From Leptospira interrogans (GTDB taxonomy: Bacteria > Spirochaetota > Leptospiria > Leptospirales > Leptospiraceae): a stretch of DNA of 64,000 bases. The DNA is taken from positions 1 to 64,000 of the forward strand of contig NZ_FTNA01000003.1 in the NCBI RefSeq assembly GCF_900156205.1. Direction: 5' to 3'. Below, piece after piece: positions 18,149-33,980 of this stretch. The position numbers and the translations under genes were made by a program. Within the stretch, counting starts at the first letter, position 1. Each line of letters opens with the position of its first letter. The notes beneath the pieces are model-generated. The model was not told the DNA's origin and did no database searches. It was given only the letters and a program-made list of their open reading frames with translations.

Positions 18149-21100
18149 AAAGTGTAGTTCGTTTTTGTGTTTCAAAACCGATTACGGTTTTGATGGCTTG
18201 GTTTGCGATCATAATTTTTGGAATCATTGGATTAAAAAATGCTAAAATAACTTTACTTCCTGAAATTGTATTTCCTAAAATTTCAGTAATTACAGGTTAT
18301 CCAAACGCTTCTCCCGAAGAGATAGAAAATCTAATCACCAAACCTCTAACCGATTCCATCGGCACCGTAGGAGGTATAGAAAAAGTAACCTCCGAATCCT
18401 TAGAAGGAATTTCGATCATCACAGTTCAGTTTTCTTTTCATAAGTCAGTGGACTTTGCAATGATAGAACTGCGAGAAAAAATCGACCTAATCCGAGATCA
18501 ACTTCCTCAAGACGCCAGTAAACCAATTGCAACGAGGTTTGATCCTGCACAATCAGCATTTCAAGAAATTATAATATTCCCAAAAAATGAATCAGATTCT
18601 AAATCTCTCAAATCTTTTATAGAAGAAAATGTAAAAGTATTTTTGGAAAGAATCGAAGGTATGGCTTACGTACAAATTTCCGGAGGATTTGAAAAAGAAG
18701 TTAGAGTAGAGATTGATCCGGAAAGAATGACAACCTACGGAGTTTCTATACCAGAAATCCAAAAGTCAATTGTCTCTGCAAACATCAATGTTCCTGCAGG
18801 AAGCCTTCCTGTAGGAAACAAAGACCTATTACTTAGAACTGTAGGAGAATATAAATCCTTAGAAGACATCAAAGAAACGATCATTGCAACTAACAACACT
18901 GGAATCCCGATACCAATTGGATCGGTCGCATCCGTTTATAGATCTTATAGAGAAAGAACCGGCTTAGCCAGATACAATGGAAAAGATTGTATCGTTTTAT
19001 ATCTTTATAAAGAATCGGGTAGAAACTCAGTGGAGTTAGCCGATAAAGTCACCAAAGAATTAGAATCGATTAACACTACTTTTGCGGACAAATTGTCCGC
19101 ACAGTTGGTATACGACGAATCTGTTTTTATACGAGATTCTGTCTGGGGATTGGTTTGGTCTTTGATCTTGGGCGCCTTTTTAGCGTTTTTAATTTTAATG
19201 TTACTGATACAAAGTTTTAGAGCTCCTCTAATTTTGTTGATTATCATTCCAGCTTCTTTATTGGCCACTTTTCTTCTCTTTTATATATTTCATATTTCTT
19301 TAAACATGATGTCTTTAGGAGGATTAGCTTTAGGCATCGGAATGTTATTCGATACTAGCAACGTTGTATTTTCTTCTATAGAACGTAATCTTACAAAAAG
19401 AAAATCAATTTTAGAGTCTTCGATTGAAGGAACCTCTGAAGTAGCAGGATCAATTTTATCTGCTACGTTAACCACAATCATCGTATTCTTACCGATTATA
19501 TTTATAAAAAGTTTTATTGGGATTTTATTTTCTGAAATGGCAATTGCAATCATTCTTTCCATTTCGATCAGTTTGTTTGCATCAGTAACAATTATACCAA
19601 CACTTTACGTACTTTTTGAAAATACAAACTTTGATTCAAAGCTGATCGATCATCCCATTTTTGCAAAATCGGCAGACCTATATCAAACCGCATTGATAAC
19701 GTATGAGAAAAAATTAATAGAATATTTAGAACGTCCAAAAAAACTATTTTCTATTTTACTCACAGGAATCTTTTTTTCATCGATCTTTTTATTTATACTT
19801 CCGCGAGAATTTATGCCAACCGTTGATAACGGAGAATTTACGATCAATATAGAAAACGTTCCTAATAGTACTTTAAACAGTACAACCGGAATTGCAGAAG
19901 TGATCGAAAAAATCTTACTTTCCAATAAAGATATCAAAAGCGTAATATCTAAAATCGGATCCGATAATGACGATTTTATCGCCAAGGTAAATGGAAACTC
20001 CGGCACGAATATTGCCAAAATCAGAGTGATCCTCGTTTCAAATCCAAAACATACAACAACAGAAATTATAGAAGAAGTCAGAAGAAGAATTTCTTTTACG
20101 GAAGATATAAGAATTAACTTTGACGCAAATGGAGACATCATCGGTAAAATTTTAGATCCGAACGGTAGCCGATTGAACTTGGAAATCCACGGAGAAGATC
20201 TAAAAACACTTTCTACTATCGGAAAAAATCTAATCGACAAACTCAAAAAAGAACAAGTAGCAACCGATCTACGAAACTCTCTCGAAACTAAAAAGAACGA
20301 ATATGTAATTGAATTCGATCCGATTAAAGCAAGCTCGTTAAAACTCACTAACGACTATATCTCCCAATACGTCAAAGTGGCCAGTTATGGTTCTAACATA
20401 TCAAAAATTAAATATCAAGAAGATGACCTGAACATTCGTCTTTTAATCAAAAAAGATAGTATAGATAACTTAAATAAACTTCAAAATTTAAATATCAAAA
20501 CTCCAACGGGTGAGTTTATAAAACTATCTCAATTAGCAAACATTCAAGAAAACACTTCGAGCAGTTCTATTAAAAGATCCGGTAACTCTAGAATCAACGT
20601 AGTTCAAGGCAATCTGAACTCCAATAAATCAATCGATTCAATCATTCAAAATATGAAATTACCTCTTGGATATCGCATTAAAATAGGAGGTGAATCTGAA
20701 AATATGGAAAAGTCTTTTAAAGAACTATTATTTGCGTTCGCATTAGCTTCCATTTTAATTTATATGTTACTGAGTAGTCAGTTTCAATCTCTCAAACTAT
20801 CCGCGATTATGATTTGTACTATACCGCTCATGTTTATTGGTATTTTTCCTGCACTTTTTCTCTTTGGCAAAAGTTTTAATATCAGCGCATTCTTAGGACT
20901 TGTGTTGTTATTAGGTGTTGTAGTGGATAACGCTTCGCTTTATTATGAATATTTAATAATCTCATTAAACGAATCCAAAGAACTTTCCAAGGCAATCATA
21001 GAAAGTGGTAAAATTGTATTTAGACCCATTTTAATGAATAATCTAACTACGATTTTGGGTTTAATTCCAGTCGCCTTTGAGTTTCAAAAAGGAGCGGAGT

Positions 21101-21225
21101 TTCAATCCCCAATGGCAATTGTTGTCATCATCGGTTTATTATCTTCCTTTGCATTCAGTTTGTTTTTATTACCTATATTATTCTTTTATATATTACAAAA
21201 ACAGAAATTTAAAACTATTAAATAG
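18145..21225 (+). CDS. RND efflux permease (HAE-like), first of a pair
   Basis: 1026 residues, the usual length of AcrB-type inner-membrane proton antiporters. TM1 is at about 12-30 (TVLMAWFAIIIFGIIGL), followed by the first porter domain (PEIVFPKISVITGYPNASPEEIE), TM2-6 (about 335-495), TM7, the second porter domain and TM8-12 (about 850-1020). In TM4 the family's GxxxDD motif reads GIGMLFDTSNV, so the first Asp (residue 403) remains and the second is Thr. In TM10 the Lys position of AcrB reads VVVDNAS (Asp928). It should therefore still use an ion gradient, with a modified relay. Substrate is unknown. It overlaps the adaptor and is 11 bases before the second permease. Confidence 0.9.
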   Translation: MKSVVRFCVSKPITVLMAWFAIIIFGIIGLKNAKITLLPEIVFPKISVITGYPNASPEEIENLITKPLTDSIGTVGGIEKVTSESLEGISIITVQFSFHKSVDFAMIELREKIDLIRDQLPQDASKPIATRFDPAQSAFQEIIIFPKNESDSKSLKSFIEENVKVFLERIEGMAYVQISGGFEKEVRVEIDPERMTTYGVSIPEIQKSIVSANINVPAGSLPVGNKDLLLRTVGEYKSLEDIKETIIATNNTGIPIPIGSVASVYRSYRERTGLARYNGKDCIVLYLYKESGRNSVELADKVTKELESINTTFADKLSAQLVYDESVFIRDSVWGLVWSLILGAFLAFLILMLLIQSFRAPLILLIIIPASLLATFLLFYIFHISLNMMSLGGLALGIGMLFDTSNVVFSSIERNLTKRKSILESSIEGTSEVAGSILSATLTTIIVFLPIIFIKSFIGILFSEMAIAIILSISISLFASVTIIPTLYVLFENTNFDSKLIDHPIFAKSADLYQTALITYEKKLIEYLERPKKLFSILLTGIFFSSIFLFILPREFMPTVDNGEFTINIENVPNSTLNSTTGIAEVIEKILLSNKDIKSVISKIGSDNDDFIAKVNGNSGTNIAKIRVILVSNPKHTTTEIIEEVRRRISFTEDIRINFDANGDIIGKILDPNGSRLNLEIHGEDLKTLSTIGKNLIDKLKKEQVATDLRNSLETKKNEYVIEFDPIKASSLKLTNDYISQYVKVASYGSNISKIKYQEDDLNIRLLIKKDSIDNLNKLQNLNIKTPTGEFIKLSQLANIQENTSSSSIKRSGNSRINVVQGNLNSNKSIDSIIQNMKLPLGYRIKIGGESENMEKSFKELLFAFALASILIYMLLSSQFQSLKLSAIMICTIPLMFIGIFPALFLFGKSFNISAFLGLVLLLGVVVDNASLYYEYLIISLNESKELSKAIIESGKIVFRPILMNNLTTILGLIPVAFEFQKGAEFQSPMAIVVIIGLLSSFAFSLFLLPILFFYILQKQKFKTIK

Positions 21226-21236
21226 AAATATTTATC

Positions 21237-24152
21237 GTGAACGAGAATAGACTACCTTCAAAAATTACAACACAAATGATCATCGGTGCAGTATTATTGT
21301 TTGGTGTTATATCTGCATTTATGCTAAACTATTCGTTGTTTCCAGTCGTAAAAAATCCTGCTCTTTCCATTGTAGTGGATTACCCCGGAACCGACGCCGA
21401 AACGGTAGAAAATACAATCACCATTCCTCTAGAAAATCAAGTCTCTACAATTGGGGGAATTTCGGAAATTAGGTCCACTTCCGAAAAAGGAAAATCACTC
21501 ATCCGCTTGGATTTTGAAAACGATACAAACATAGACGTCAAAACGTTGGAGATTAAAGAACGTATCGAAACCATTATCAATACGTTCCCCAAAGAAGTTA
21601 GAAAACCAAGGGTTTTGAATTTTGATCCAAATGAAATGCCCATTGCAGTAATCTCTTTAAACGCAACCGATTCCAGATCCTTAGGAGAATTAAGAGCCTT
21701 TGCAGATTCGATTGTTAAAAAAGACATAGAAGGAATCAATGGAGTCAGCAAGGTAACCGTTTCCGGTGGTAAAATCAAAGAAATTTTAATTTCTTTTGAT
21801 ATTAGAAAATTAAATTCTTATAATATTCGTCTAGCCGATATAAACGAAGCTATTTACTTCAACAACCGTACGTCTACAATCGCCTCCGTCGAAGAAAAAG
21901 GAGGATTGTATCAAGTAAGACTAAAAGGAAAATTTTCCAAACTAGACGACTTGGTCGATCTTCCAATATCCAGTCCAGACATTGGAAAAAGTATAACCCT
22001 AGGCAACGTAGCCAATATACAAAATTCTTATAGAGACGAAGACAGTACATATAGAGTAAATGGAAATCAAAATATTGGAATATATGTATATAAAAAATAC
22101 GACGCGAACATTTTAAGTATTTCTTCTGAAATTAAAAAAACAGTCTCTCATTTAAGTCAAGACGGAACCAAGTTTGACTTACTTTATAATCAAGCCGATA
22201 ATATTAGAAATACTTACTTTAATCTCATTTGCATTATAGCGGTTACCATTGCCATTTTGTTTTTTGCAGCAAAAAAAAAGGGAAATATTGACATTCCTAA
22301 ATTTATTGGAACGATTTTATCACAGTTGATATTATCTTTTCTACTAATTTCATTCATCCATTTCATTTTAAAAAAAGATTTTGATTTGCTCTGTGTATTA
22401 TCCATTTATCTATCATTTGCTATTTGGATCGTTTTTTATTTTAACTTCATTCAAAATCATACAATCGATTCCATTGGAGAAAAAAAGCTACTTCTGTTTA
22501 TCACACCAAGTATACCCATATTGTTTTTTCCTGGAATTTTACTCAACAATACGGTTGCTGTAAATTTAATTAGAATGGCGATCATGACATCAATTGGAGT
22601 CTTAAACAATTATATCGTTTACAAATACTTCTATCAAAACCTTTCCACAAACAAATTAGATAAGTTTCCTACGATCATTACAATTCCTGAAAAATCGAAA
22701 ACCCAATCAGTATTATACGAACCTCAAAAAAATAAGCGGGATCTAATTTTAAATTTTCTTTTGATTATAGTGCCAATCGTAATGATATTTGCGCTGATAC
22801 AATCTTCAAAGGAAGTTTATTTTAACGTAGAAGACGACCGAATTTACGGATACGTAGAACTACCAGCAGATTCAAACTTTGAATATACGGATGAAATCGT
22901 TCAGAAGATAGAATCGAAGTTAGTCGCAAATCCAAACGTAAAAGACGTAATCTCACAAGTGGAACCAAGCCACGCATTTTTAATTATCAACTATCATAAA
23001 AGTTTTTTTTCAAGTGATTCTATCATTCCCTCACTCAATCAATCGGTTGGTAGACAAAACCCTGCATTTTGTTATTTTACAAAAGAATCTGATCTAGGTA
23101 GAATGAAAGAAGTTTCTTTAGACATCGTGGGACAATCTCACTCGGATCTAAATAAATCAGTACCTAAAATAGCAAACCTAATTACAAATTTACCTGGAAT
23201 CCACGAAGTAATTCTAAATTTTAAACAACCTCGTAATGAACTACAATTGGACTTAAATAATCGTGATCCGTTACTTCAAAATTCGGAAATTGGCTCCTTC
23301 TTAAGAACTGTGGTTCAGGGCTCAGTTATTAGTAAATACAATGAAAATAATAATGAATTGGACATCCGAGTTCGTGCTTCCAAAGAATTTAGAGATTCTG
23401 AAAAACAATTAAACAAATTTTTAATTAAAAATAATTCAGGAGAATTTTCCTCGATCGGTAGTTCCTTTACTCAAAGAGAAACTCTTTCTCCAATTAAATT
23501 TTTTAGAAAAAACAAACGACCCAATCTTTCTATTTCTGTAAGAACGGACTCTTACAACCCAAATACATTACTTAAACTCGTACAAAATTCTTCCCAAACA
23601 TTACTAAATAATAACGAAAGAATAGAATTGAACCATCGAATTGAAAAGTTATCCAAATCGAATACAAATTTTACAGTTTATATAATTCTAATATTACTAA
23701 CTTGTTTTTTCTTTTTTATAATTTATACGGAATCTCTCAAAACGTCTTTTATATATTTTTGCAGCTTACTCTTTTTTTATTGCATTTTCGCATCAATTTA
23801 TCTAATAATATTCAAAACTTATGATATAGGATTTCATATCGGAAGTGTTATAGTTCTTATATCCCTCTTACTACACATTTTATCTAATTTCCCTGAAATC
23901 AAAAGACAAAATACGATTCCTATAAATTGGGATTTTTATCTTGTGGCAATCGCGCTTTTTTTACCTTTACTGATATTATCAACTCCAGAACTTAACGTAT
24001 TCAAAAAGGTTTTCGGATTATTTATGATCTCTTTAATATTATCTAGGTTTTTACTAATTCATTTTAATTTCAGGTTCGCAAATGTTTTCGAAAAAGTTTT
24101 ATCAACAAATAACATATCCAAAATCAGTGGAGGAAAAAATGTACGCCGATAG
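21237..24152 (+). CDS. divergent RND permease-like protein, second of the pair
   Basis: 971 residues from a GTG start. The N-terminal porter half is clearly RND (SLFPVVKNPALSIVVDYPGT, ENQVSTIGGISEIRSTSEKG). The membrane segments are much diverged: the stretch aligned by eye with TM4 (about 383-410, CVLSIYLSFAIWIVFYF) contains no acidic residue, and the region expected to be TM10 (about 855-885, GFHIGSVIVLISLLLHIL) has no Asp or Lys. The C-terminal half is shortened and ends in a basic tail. I infer a non-transporting or heteromeric partner of the permease at 18145, comparable in arrangement to MdtB/MdtC. Its end overlaps the MORN gene by 14 bases. Confidence 0.82.
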   Translation: MNENRLPSKITTQMIIGAVLLFGVISAFMLNYSLFPVVKNPALSIVVDYPGTDAETVENTITIPLENQVSTIGGISEIRSTSEKGKSLIRLDFENDTNIDVKTLEIKERIETIINTFPKEVRKPRVLNFDPNEMPIAVISLNATDSRSLGELRAFADSIVKKDIEGINGVSKVTVSGGKIKEILISFDIRKLNSYNIRLADINEAIYFNNRTSTIASVEEKGGLYQVRLKGKFSKLDDLVDLPISSPDIGKSITLGNVANIQNSYRDEDSTYRVNGNQNIGIYVYKKYDANILSISSEIKKTVSHLSQDGTKFDLLYNQADNIRNTYFNLICIIAVTIAILFFAAKKKGNIDIPKFIGTILSQLILSFLLISFIHFILKKDFDLLCVLSIYLSFAIWIVFYFNFIQNHTIDSIGEKKLLLFITPSIPILFFPGILLNNTVAVNLIRMAIMTSIGVLNNYIVYKYFYQNLSTNKLDKFPTIITIPEKSKTQSVLYEPQKNKRDLILNFLLIIVPIVMIFALIQSSKEVYFNVEDDRIYGYVELPADSNFEYTDEIVQKIESKLVANPNVKDVISQVEPSHAFLIINYHKSFFSSDSIIPSLNQSVGRQNPAFCYFTKESDLGRMKEVSLDIVGQSHSDLNKSVPKIANLITNLPGIHEVILNFKQPRNELQLDLNNRDPLLQNSEIGSFLRTVVQGSVISKYNENNNELDIRVRASKEFRDSEKQLNKFLIKNNSGEFSSIGSSFTQRETLSPIKFFRKNKRPNLSISVRTDSYNPNTLLKLVQNSSQTLLNNNERIELNHRIEKLSKSNTNFTVYIILILLTCFFFFIIYTESLKTSFIYFCSLLFFYCIFASIYLIIFKTYDIGFHIGSVIVLISLLLHILSNFPEIKRQNTIPINWDFYLVAIALFLPLLILSTPELNVFKKVFGLFMISLILSRFLLIHFNFRFANVFEKVLSTNNISKISGGKNVRR

Positions 24153-24852
24153 AATATTTTATCCAATTCTTAAACTCTTTTCCAACTTGAAAGTTTTACT
24201 TCAAGCTATTTGGAAAACTAAAAAAGGGAAAATTTTTATTTTAATTATCTCCGCAATAGGGGTCTTTTTTATAATCACTTTTTATTTAAATATTACAAAG
24301 TATAAATGTATTACTGGTGATTGTAAAAATGGTTTTGCAAAAATGGAATACCGGGGCGGCTCCTATTACGAAGGTTACGTTAGAAATTCTCATCCTGATG
24401 GTTACGGATTATTTCAAAATAAAGAAGGGCATCTTTACAAGGGAGAATGGAAACACGGTGTCAAACATGGAAAAGGAATTTACCGTTATCCAGATGGATC
24501 TTCCTATTCGGGATATTTTTTAAATAATACTAAACACGGCCCCGGCGTATTTACCTGGAGAGACGGAACTAATTTAAACGTTAGATGGAACGAAGACGAA
24601 CCAAACGGATCTGGAATTTTAACTTTATCCGATGGAATGCGGTTAAGTGGAATTTATAAAAATGGGCGTATCTTTGACGGAAACGGCGCTTTTATTTATC
24701 CAAATGGAAACGTCTATGTAGGTTCATGGCGTTTAGGAAAAAGGGAAGGTTTCGGGATACTCAAGGACGAACTTGGAACAATATTATACAAAGGAAATTG
24801 GAAAAACGATAAAGAAACCCCAGACGGTTTAAAAGAGGATAACAAAAAATGA
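24139..24852 (+). CDS. membrane-anchored MORN-repeat protein
   Basis: 237 residues from the ATG at 24139, chosen because GGAGG lies four bases upstream; an ATG at 24082 is in frame but without a binding site. One membrane helix at about 33-52 (KIFILIISAIGVFFIITFYL). After it come about seven MORN repeats with the YxGxxxxGxxhGxG pattern: YYEGYVRNSHPDGYGLF, LYKGEWKHGVKHGKGIY, SYSGYFLNNTKHGPGVF, LSGIYKNGRIFDGNGAF, YVGSWRLGKREGFGIL and a final YKGNWKND. MORN repeats mediate protein or lipid contacts. It overlaps the second permease and the next gene by four bases, so it is very likely co-translated with the efflux components. Confidence 0.85.
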   Translation: MYADRIFYPILKLFSNLKVLLQAIWKTKKGKIFILIISAIGVFFIITFYLNITKYKCITGDCKNGFAKMEYRGGSYYEGYVRNSHPDGYGLFQNKEGHLYKGEWKHGVKHGKGIYRYPDGSSYSGYFLNNTKHGPGVFTWRDGTNLNVRWNEDEPNGSGILTLSDGMRLSGIYKNGRIFDGNGAFIYPNGNVYVGSWRLGKREGFGILKDELGTILYKGNWKNDKETPDGLKEDNKK

Positions 24853-25544
24853 ATATAATAGAAAAAATTAAACAGTATATTACAGATAATGTATTTAAAA
24901 GAGAAATTGTAAAAAACGTCCAAATACACTTAGCACCAGAGAGTATCTCCACTTTTTCTGACGCTACTTTTTTTAAACTTACTTTAAAAACACATATTAT
25001 ATTTATAATACTCTATATTATAACCAATTTTTTACTCTCTTTATTCAATTTAAGCTATATAGTAGAATATACAGAAATTATGCGCAATTACTTAGCAGAA
25101 GGAAAAATTTCGTTATTAATGTATTTGTTAAATGCATTTCCATACAATATTATATTTTTCGCATTCTCTTTAATCGTCTTTGAACTTTATTTTAGCACAA
25201 TTTCTTATTTAACCGTTAAAATCTTTGGAGAGAAGGGAGTTAGTTTTCTAAAATGTATATCCTTGGCAATTTCCAGTAATCTTTATATCCTACTCTCTTT
25301 CTTTCCGGTTTTATTTTTATTTAGTATTATTCCGAACTCCGCCAAAAGGGACATTTTTTATATGATTTTGTTTATAGGGTTCGTTAGTATCTTTGTAATT
25401 GCAGGGATCATCTTACAAATGATTAGCTTTATTAGAATGTCTAAAAAAATATTCAACCAAAATACCGGAAGAGCTTTTTTAACTTGGTTCAGTCCTATTT
25501 TTGTAGTCTTTTTATTTCTTGTTTGGATTACGAGGGCATCTTAG
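24849..25544 (+). CDS. Yip1-like multi-spanning membrane protein
   Basis: 231 residues with about five hydrophobic helices (near 48-70, 96-120, 140-160, 165-185 and 205-228). A cytoplasmic N-terminus (APESISTFSDATFFKLT) precedes the first helix. The layout and the GKIS..Y..NAFPYN segment recall Yip1/DUF1282-type integral membrane proteins, which are poorly understood in bacteria; this is a weak family call. It is the last gene of the efflux block, overlapping the MORN gene by four bases. Fourteen bases after its stop lies a copy of the inverted-repeat element (25559-25658), which may serve as the terminator. Confidence 0.65.
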   Translation: MNIIEKIKQYITDNVFKREIVKNVQIHLAPESISTFSDATFFKLTLKTHIIFIILYIITNFLLSLFNLSYIVEYTEIMRNYLAEGKISLLMYLLNAFPYNIIFFAFSLIVFELYFSTISYLTVKIFGEKGVSFLKCISLAISSNLYILLSFFPVLFLFSIIPNSAKRDIFYMILFIGFVSIFVIAGIILQMISFIRMSKKIFNQNTGRAFLTWFSPIFVVFLFLVWITRAS

Positions 25545-25558
25545 AGAATTTATCCAAT

Positions 25559-25658
25559 AGAATTGTTGAAAAATTAATTCTCTATGGGTTTTCGTTGTAT
25601 GGAAACGGTCGATTGAAGCGTTTTGTTAATTGTTGCTATGGAATTTTTCAACAACTCT
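25559..25658 (+). repeat. MITE-like inverted-repeat element, copy 1
   Basis: A 100 bp element bounded by AGAATTGTTGAAAAATT and its imperfect inverse (ending TTTTTCAACAACTCT). The interior shares CTC-AT..TTTC..TATGGAAA, GATTGAAGCG and TTTTGTTAAT with the other copies. It begins 14 bases after the stop codon of the Yip1-like gene. It encodes nothing; its terminal repeats could pair as a 16-17 bp stem. Confidence 0.8.
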
Positions 25659-26459
25659 AATCTAGTAATTCTCAAAAAAATAAAAGTACATTCAAAAACT
25701 TTAAATTGAGAAACTAGTATTTTTTTTAAGTAACATAAAATTTTCTGAAGTTTTAAAAAATGTGGGAACTCCCATAATTTATAAAATAGAAGTTTATAAC
25801 AATTGAATCTGTAGTATTCAAGTGTGGAAACTACCACAAAATTTAGGTTTGTCTGTAAAATGATGTGGGAACTCTCACAAATCAAGATTTTGCAGACAAA
25901 TTCTAAAATTGTAGAACTCATACTTTTAGAAAAGTCTTTCTCAACCGAACTCATGCTAAAATGAGATTTAAATTTTGATAATGGCAGTAAAACAAAAGTT
26001 TTGTGCAAAAATCGGATTGGACGATGATTCTTTTTATATCTTATAGTAGTTCCCACAATTTTTAAAGTTTAACTGTAAATCCGCGATTTGTGAAAGTTCC
26101 CACAGATTAAGTCATATTACAAATTTTTAAATATTTATTTTTGTGATTCGAGTCTGGGAGTTCCCACATTCATTTTTTATGGAAAAATCAGGTTTTTATA
26201 AAGCGAATCTCTTACACCGAACTCACGTTTATTTAGGTATTGATTTGATAAGAATGAGTAAAAAACCGATTTAAAATAATCGAATCGGCAATTTAAGCGA
26301 AGATAAAGTATTTTTGAGATAAATTTAAAAACAGAATTAGTGACATCGGATACCAATAACAATCGACATCCCACGAATTGTGATTGAGCCTTGTTACAGT
26401 CTGATTTTCCAAATACTGTACCTTAGGTTTTAAAAAAAGATACGTACTAAATTCAAAAA
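25659..26459. other. repeat-rich intergenic stretch
   Basis: Contains at least seven copies of the quasi-palindrome around TGTGGGAACT or its inverse (near 25761, 25828, 25863, 26046, 26095 and 26156, plus a degenerate one at 25911) and the motif CCGAACTCACGTT near 26217. Frames of 160 and 65 codons on the minus strand are built from these repeats and are not believable genes. Confidence 0.6.
25761..25965 (+). repeat. composite roughly 200 bp repeat, copy R1
   Basis: Shares a long, ordered series of blocks with 52175-52335 (same strand) and 63253-63461 (opposite strand): ATTTATAAAATAGAAGTTTA, TTGAATCTGTAGTATTCAAG, TTTAGGTTTGTCTGTAAAA and, in R1 and R3, CAAATTCTAAAATT and ACTTTTAGAAAA. Quasi-palindromes separate the blocks. 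Confidence 0.7.
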
Positions 26460-27533
<1,074 letters not shown>

Positions 27534-27544
27534 TCATCCTCGTT

Positions 27545-28270
<726 letters not shown>

Positions 28271-28774
28271 GAATTAGAGATTCGACGAAATGCTTCCTAT
28301 TTTCGACGAAAAAAAAAGAATTTTAAAAAAAGTCTTCAAAAAATGAAAACTCCTAAAATTTCAACCAAACGTTCACCATTTAAAATGAATGGTTTTTCCT
28401 AAAACCTTAGTATTATTTAACAACAATCAGGTCAGCGAAGACTATAAAGAATGATTTAACGTGAGTAAAAAATCTATCTAAAAGTAGTATTTTCGACATC
28501 TGGTATTACATAACTTAAGTAAAATGCCCCTTGTGGAAGCCAAAAAATTAGTCTTGGTCTTTCATCATTGGGAAAAAACCAACTTGAATTTTTAAAACTT
28601 TCACTGGGAAAACGGAATTGTGGGAACTCATACAACACAAATTTTCTTGAAACTTATAGGAGGAAAGCTACAACACAGAAAGATAAGAAAATTTAAAGTA
28701 GGCCCTTGCACCAAAAACTCCACCTTGTATTTTTCGGTTAGTGCGCGGTTTAAATCCCAATTTTCAAAAACAAA
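28271..28774. other. intergenic between thrC and the HATPase gene
   Basis: No believable gene. A 73-codon plus-strand frame (28620-28841) overlaps the end of threonine synthase and starts inside a TGTGGGAACTCATACA quasi-palindrome, so I reject it. Promoter of the HATPase operon expected here. Confidence 0.45.
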
Positions 28775-31120
<2,346 letters not shown>

Positions 31121-31210
31121 AATTCATTCCTTATTATATTCAAATTTTATTATTTATAGATGATACAATTTTTTCGATTTCTTTTAAAAGGTAAGACCTG
31201 GTTCTAAATC

Positions 31211-31792
31211 TTAAAGTTTCAAGAATAATTCCTTTCTGGATCGAAAAGCATTTTCTAATTCATCCAAAGAAGAACGAATTTCTCCGATTTTATCTCGAAC
31301 TTCCTGAATGGAGGAATTAGAGTTGATTCCCAGGATTTGAATTTTAGATTCAACTCCCTCGACTTCCTGAAACAAAGAAAAATCGAATTCCGCCAACTTT
31401 TCTAGTTCTTCTCGAGTGGCTTTCAAACCAGTTCCAAGTCCGTTTAATCCATATCCAGCAGATTGAATCGTATGGATTAACTTATCAATTAATACGACTG
31501 CAATTTCTCCACTTCCAATCAACTCCATTCTTCTTTCCAATACAAAAGTTTCTTCTAATCTTCGGATCGATTCTTTTAAATAAGAAATTCTAGAAGCCAA
31601 CTCCTTTCTAAACATAGAATCTGCGTTCTGAAATTCGTGATCTTTAAGAGCGTTTGAATAAAGAGGTAGCTTTTCCATAAAACTACGAATCTTTCCCCTT
31701 TCTGATCGGTAACGAGAAATTAGATTTTGTACAGGTGATTGTGCTAAAAATTGACCAACTGCGTTCTGTCCAGTAGAAGTTTCCTGTTGCAT
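31211..31792 (-). CDS. coiled-coil protein of unknown function
   Basis: 193 residues, almost entirely helical with heptad patterns (FRKELASRISYLKESIRRLE; LKATREELEKLAEFDFSLFQ; VRDKIGEIRSSLDELENAF). No signal peptide or membrane segment, so cytoplasmic. It lies 90 bases upstream of the SPFH gene on the same strand, and the two may work together since SPFH scaffolds often have coiled-coil partners; that is inference. No family recognised. Confidence 0.7.
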   Translation of the reverse strand: MQQETSTGQNAVGQFLAQSPVQNLISRYRSERGKIRSFMEKLPLYSNALKDHEFQNADSMFRKELASRISYLKESIRRLEETFVLERRMELIGSGEIAVVLIDKLIHTIQSAGYGLNGLGTGLKATREELEKLAEFDFSLFQEVEGVESKIQILGINSNSSIQEVRDKIGEIRSSLDELENAFRSRKELFLKL

Positions 31793-32043
31793 AACTTATA
31801 GTTTTACACGATTTAAAATTAGATCAATGAAAAAACGAACCTCTAATATTTCTAAACATACCATATTTGATCGTAAGTTTTTTTGAATCGTTTACAAACG
31901 TATTTCACTTTAAATCGAAAGCAGATTGACCTTGAAAACAATTACTATAAGTTGACTTTCATCGGAAGCAATTTGTTTATTTTATTTCTAATCGTTTCCT
32001 TTTATAATCAATGTATCCATAAAATTTCTATTTTTACGAATCA

Positions 32044-33639
<1,596 letters not shown>

Positions 33640-33980
33640 AATACTTTATACTTTTATAATTTAGAAAAAAAGAATCTATTTTTTAAATCTATACGAATTC
33701 ATCATAAACAAACCCAAAAGTTTTGAGAAACAGATAGTTCGAAATTATACAAAAGTTCAAAAAAGGAAATTCGTTTTATAAAAACCAAATCGTAAATTAA
33801 ACTTCACCTACAGCACGTTCCAAAACCTAATTGTAGTTTGTGGGCAAGACCAAACTGAAAGAATTTGTTCTTGCAAAGCGACCATAAGACCCATTCGCTG
33901 AGTTTAACGAGACTATCTGTTGTATTGAGTTTTTTGAGATAGGTTTTTATATAAAGTCATATTAAGGATTCAATAAAACG
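33640..33980. other. intergenic between two glycosyltransferase paralogues
   Basis: No gene seen. The segment 33838-33920 contains degenerate pieces (GCAAAGCGACCATAAGACCC, CGCTGAGTTT) resembling the 148 bp tandem repeat unit at 51683-52020. Confidence 0.4.

Noticed and set aside
25574..26056. 160-codon minus-strand frame after the efflux block
   Set aside because: It runs across the MITE-like element and composite repeat R1; no ribosome binding site and no domain.
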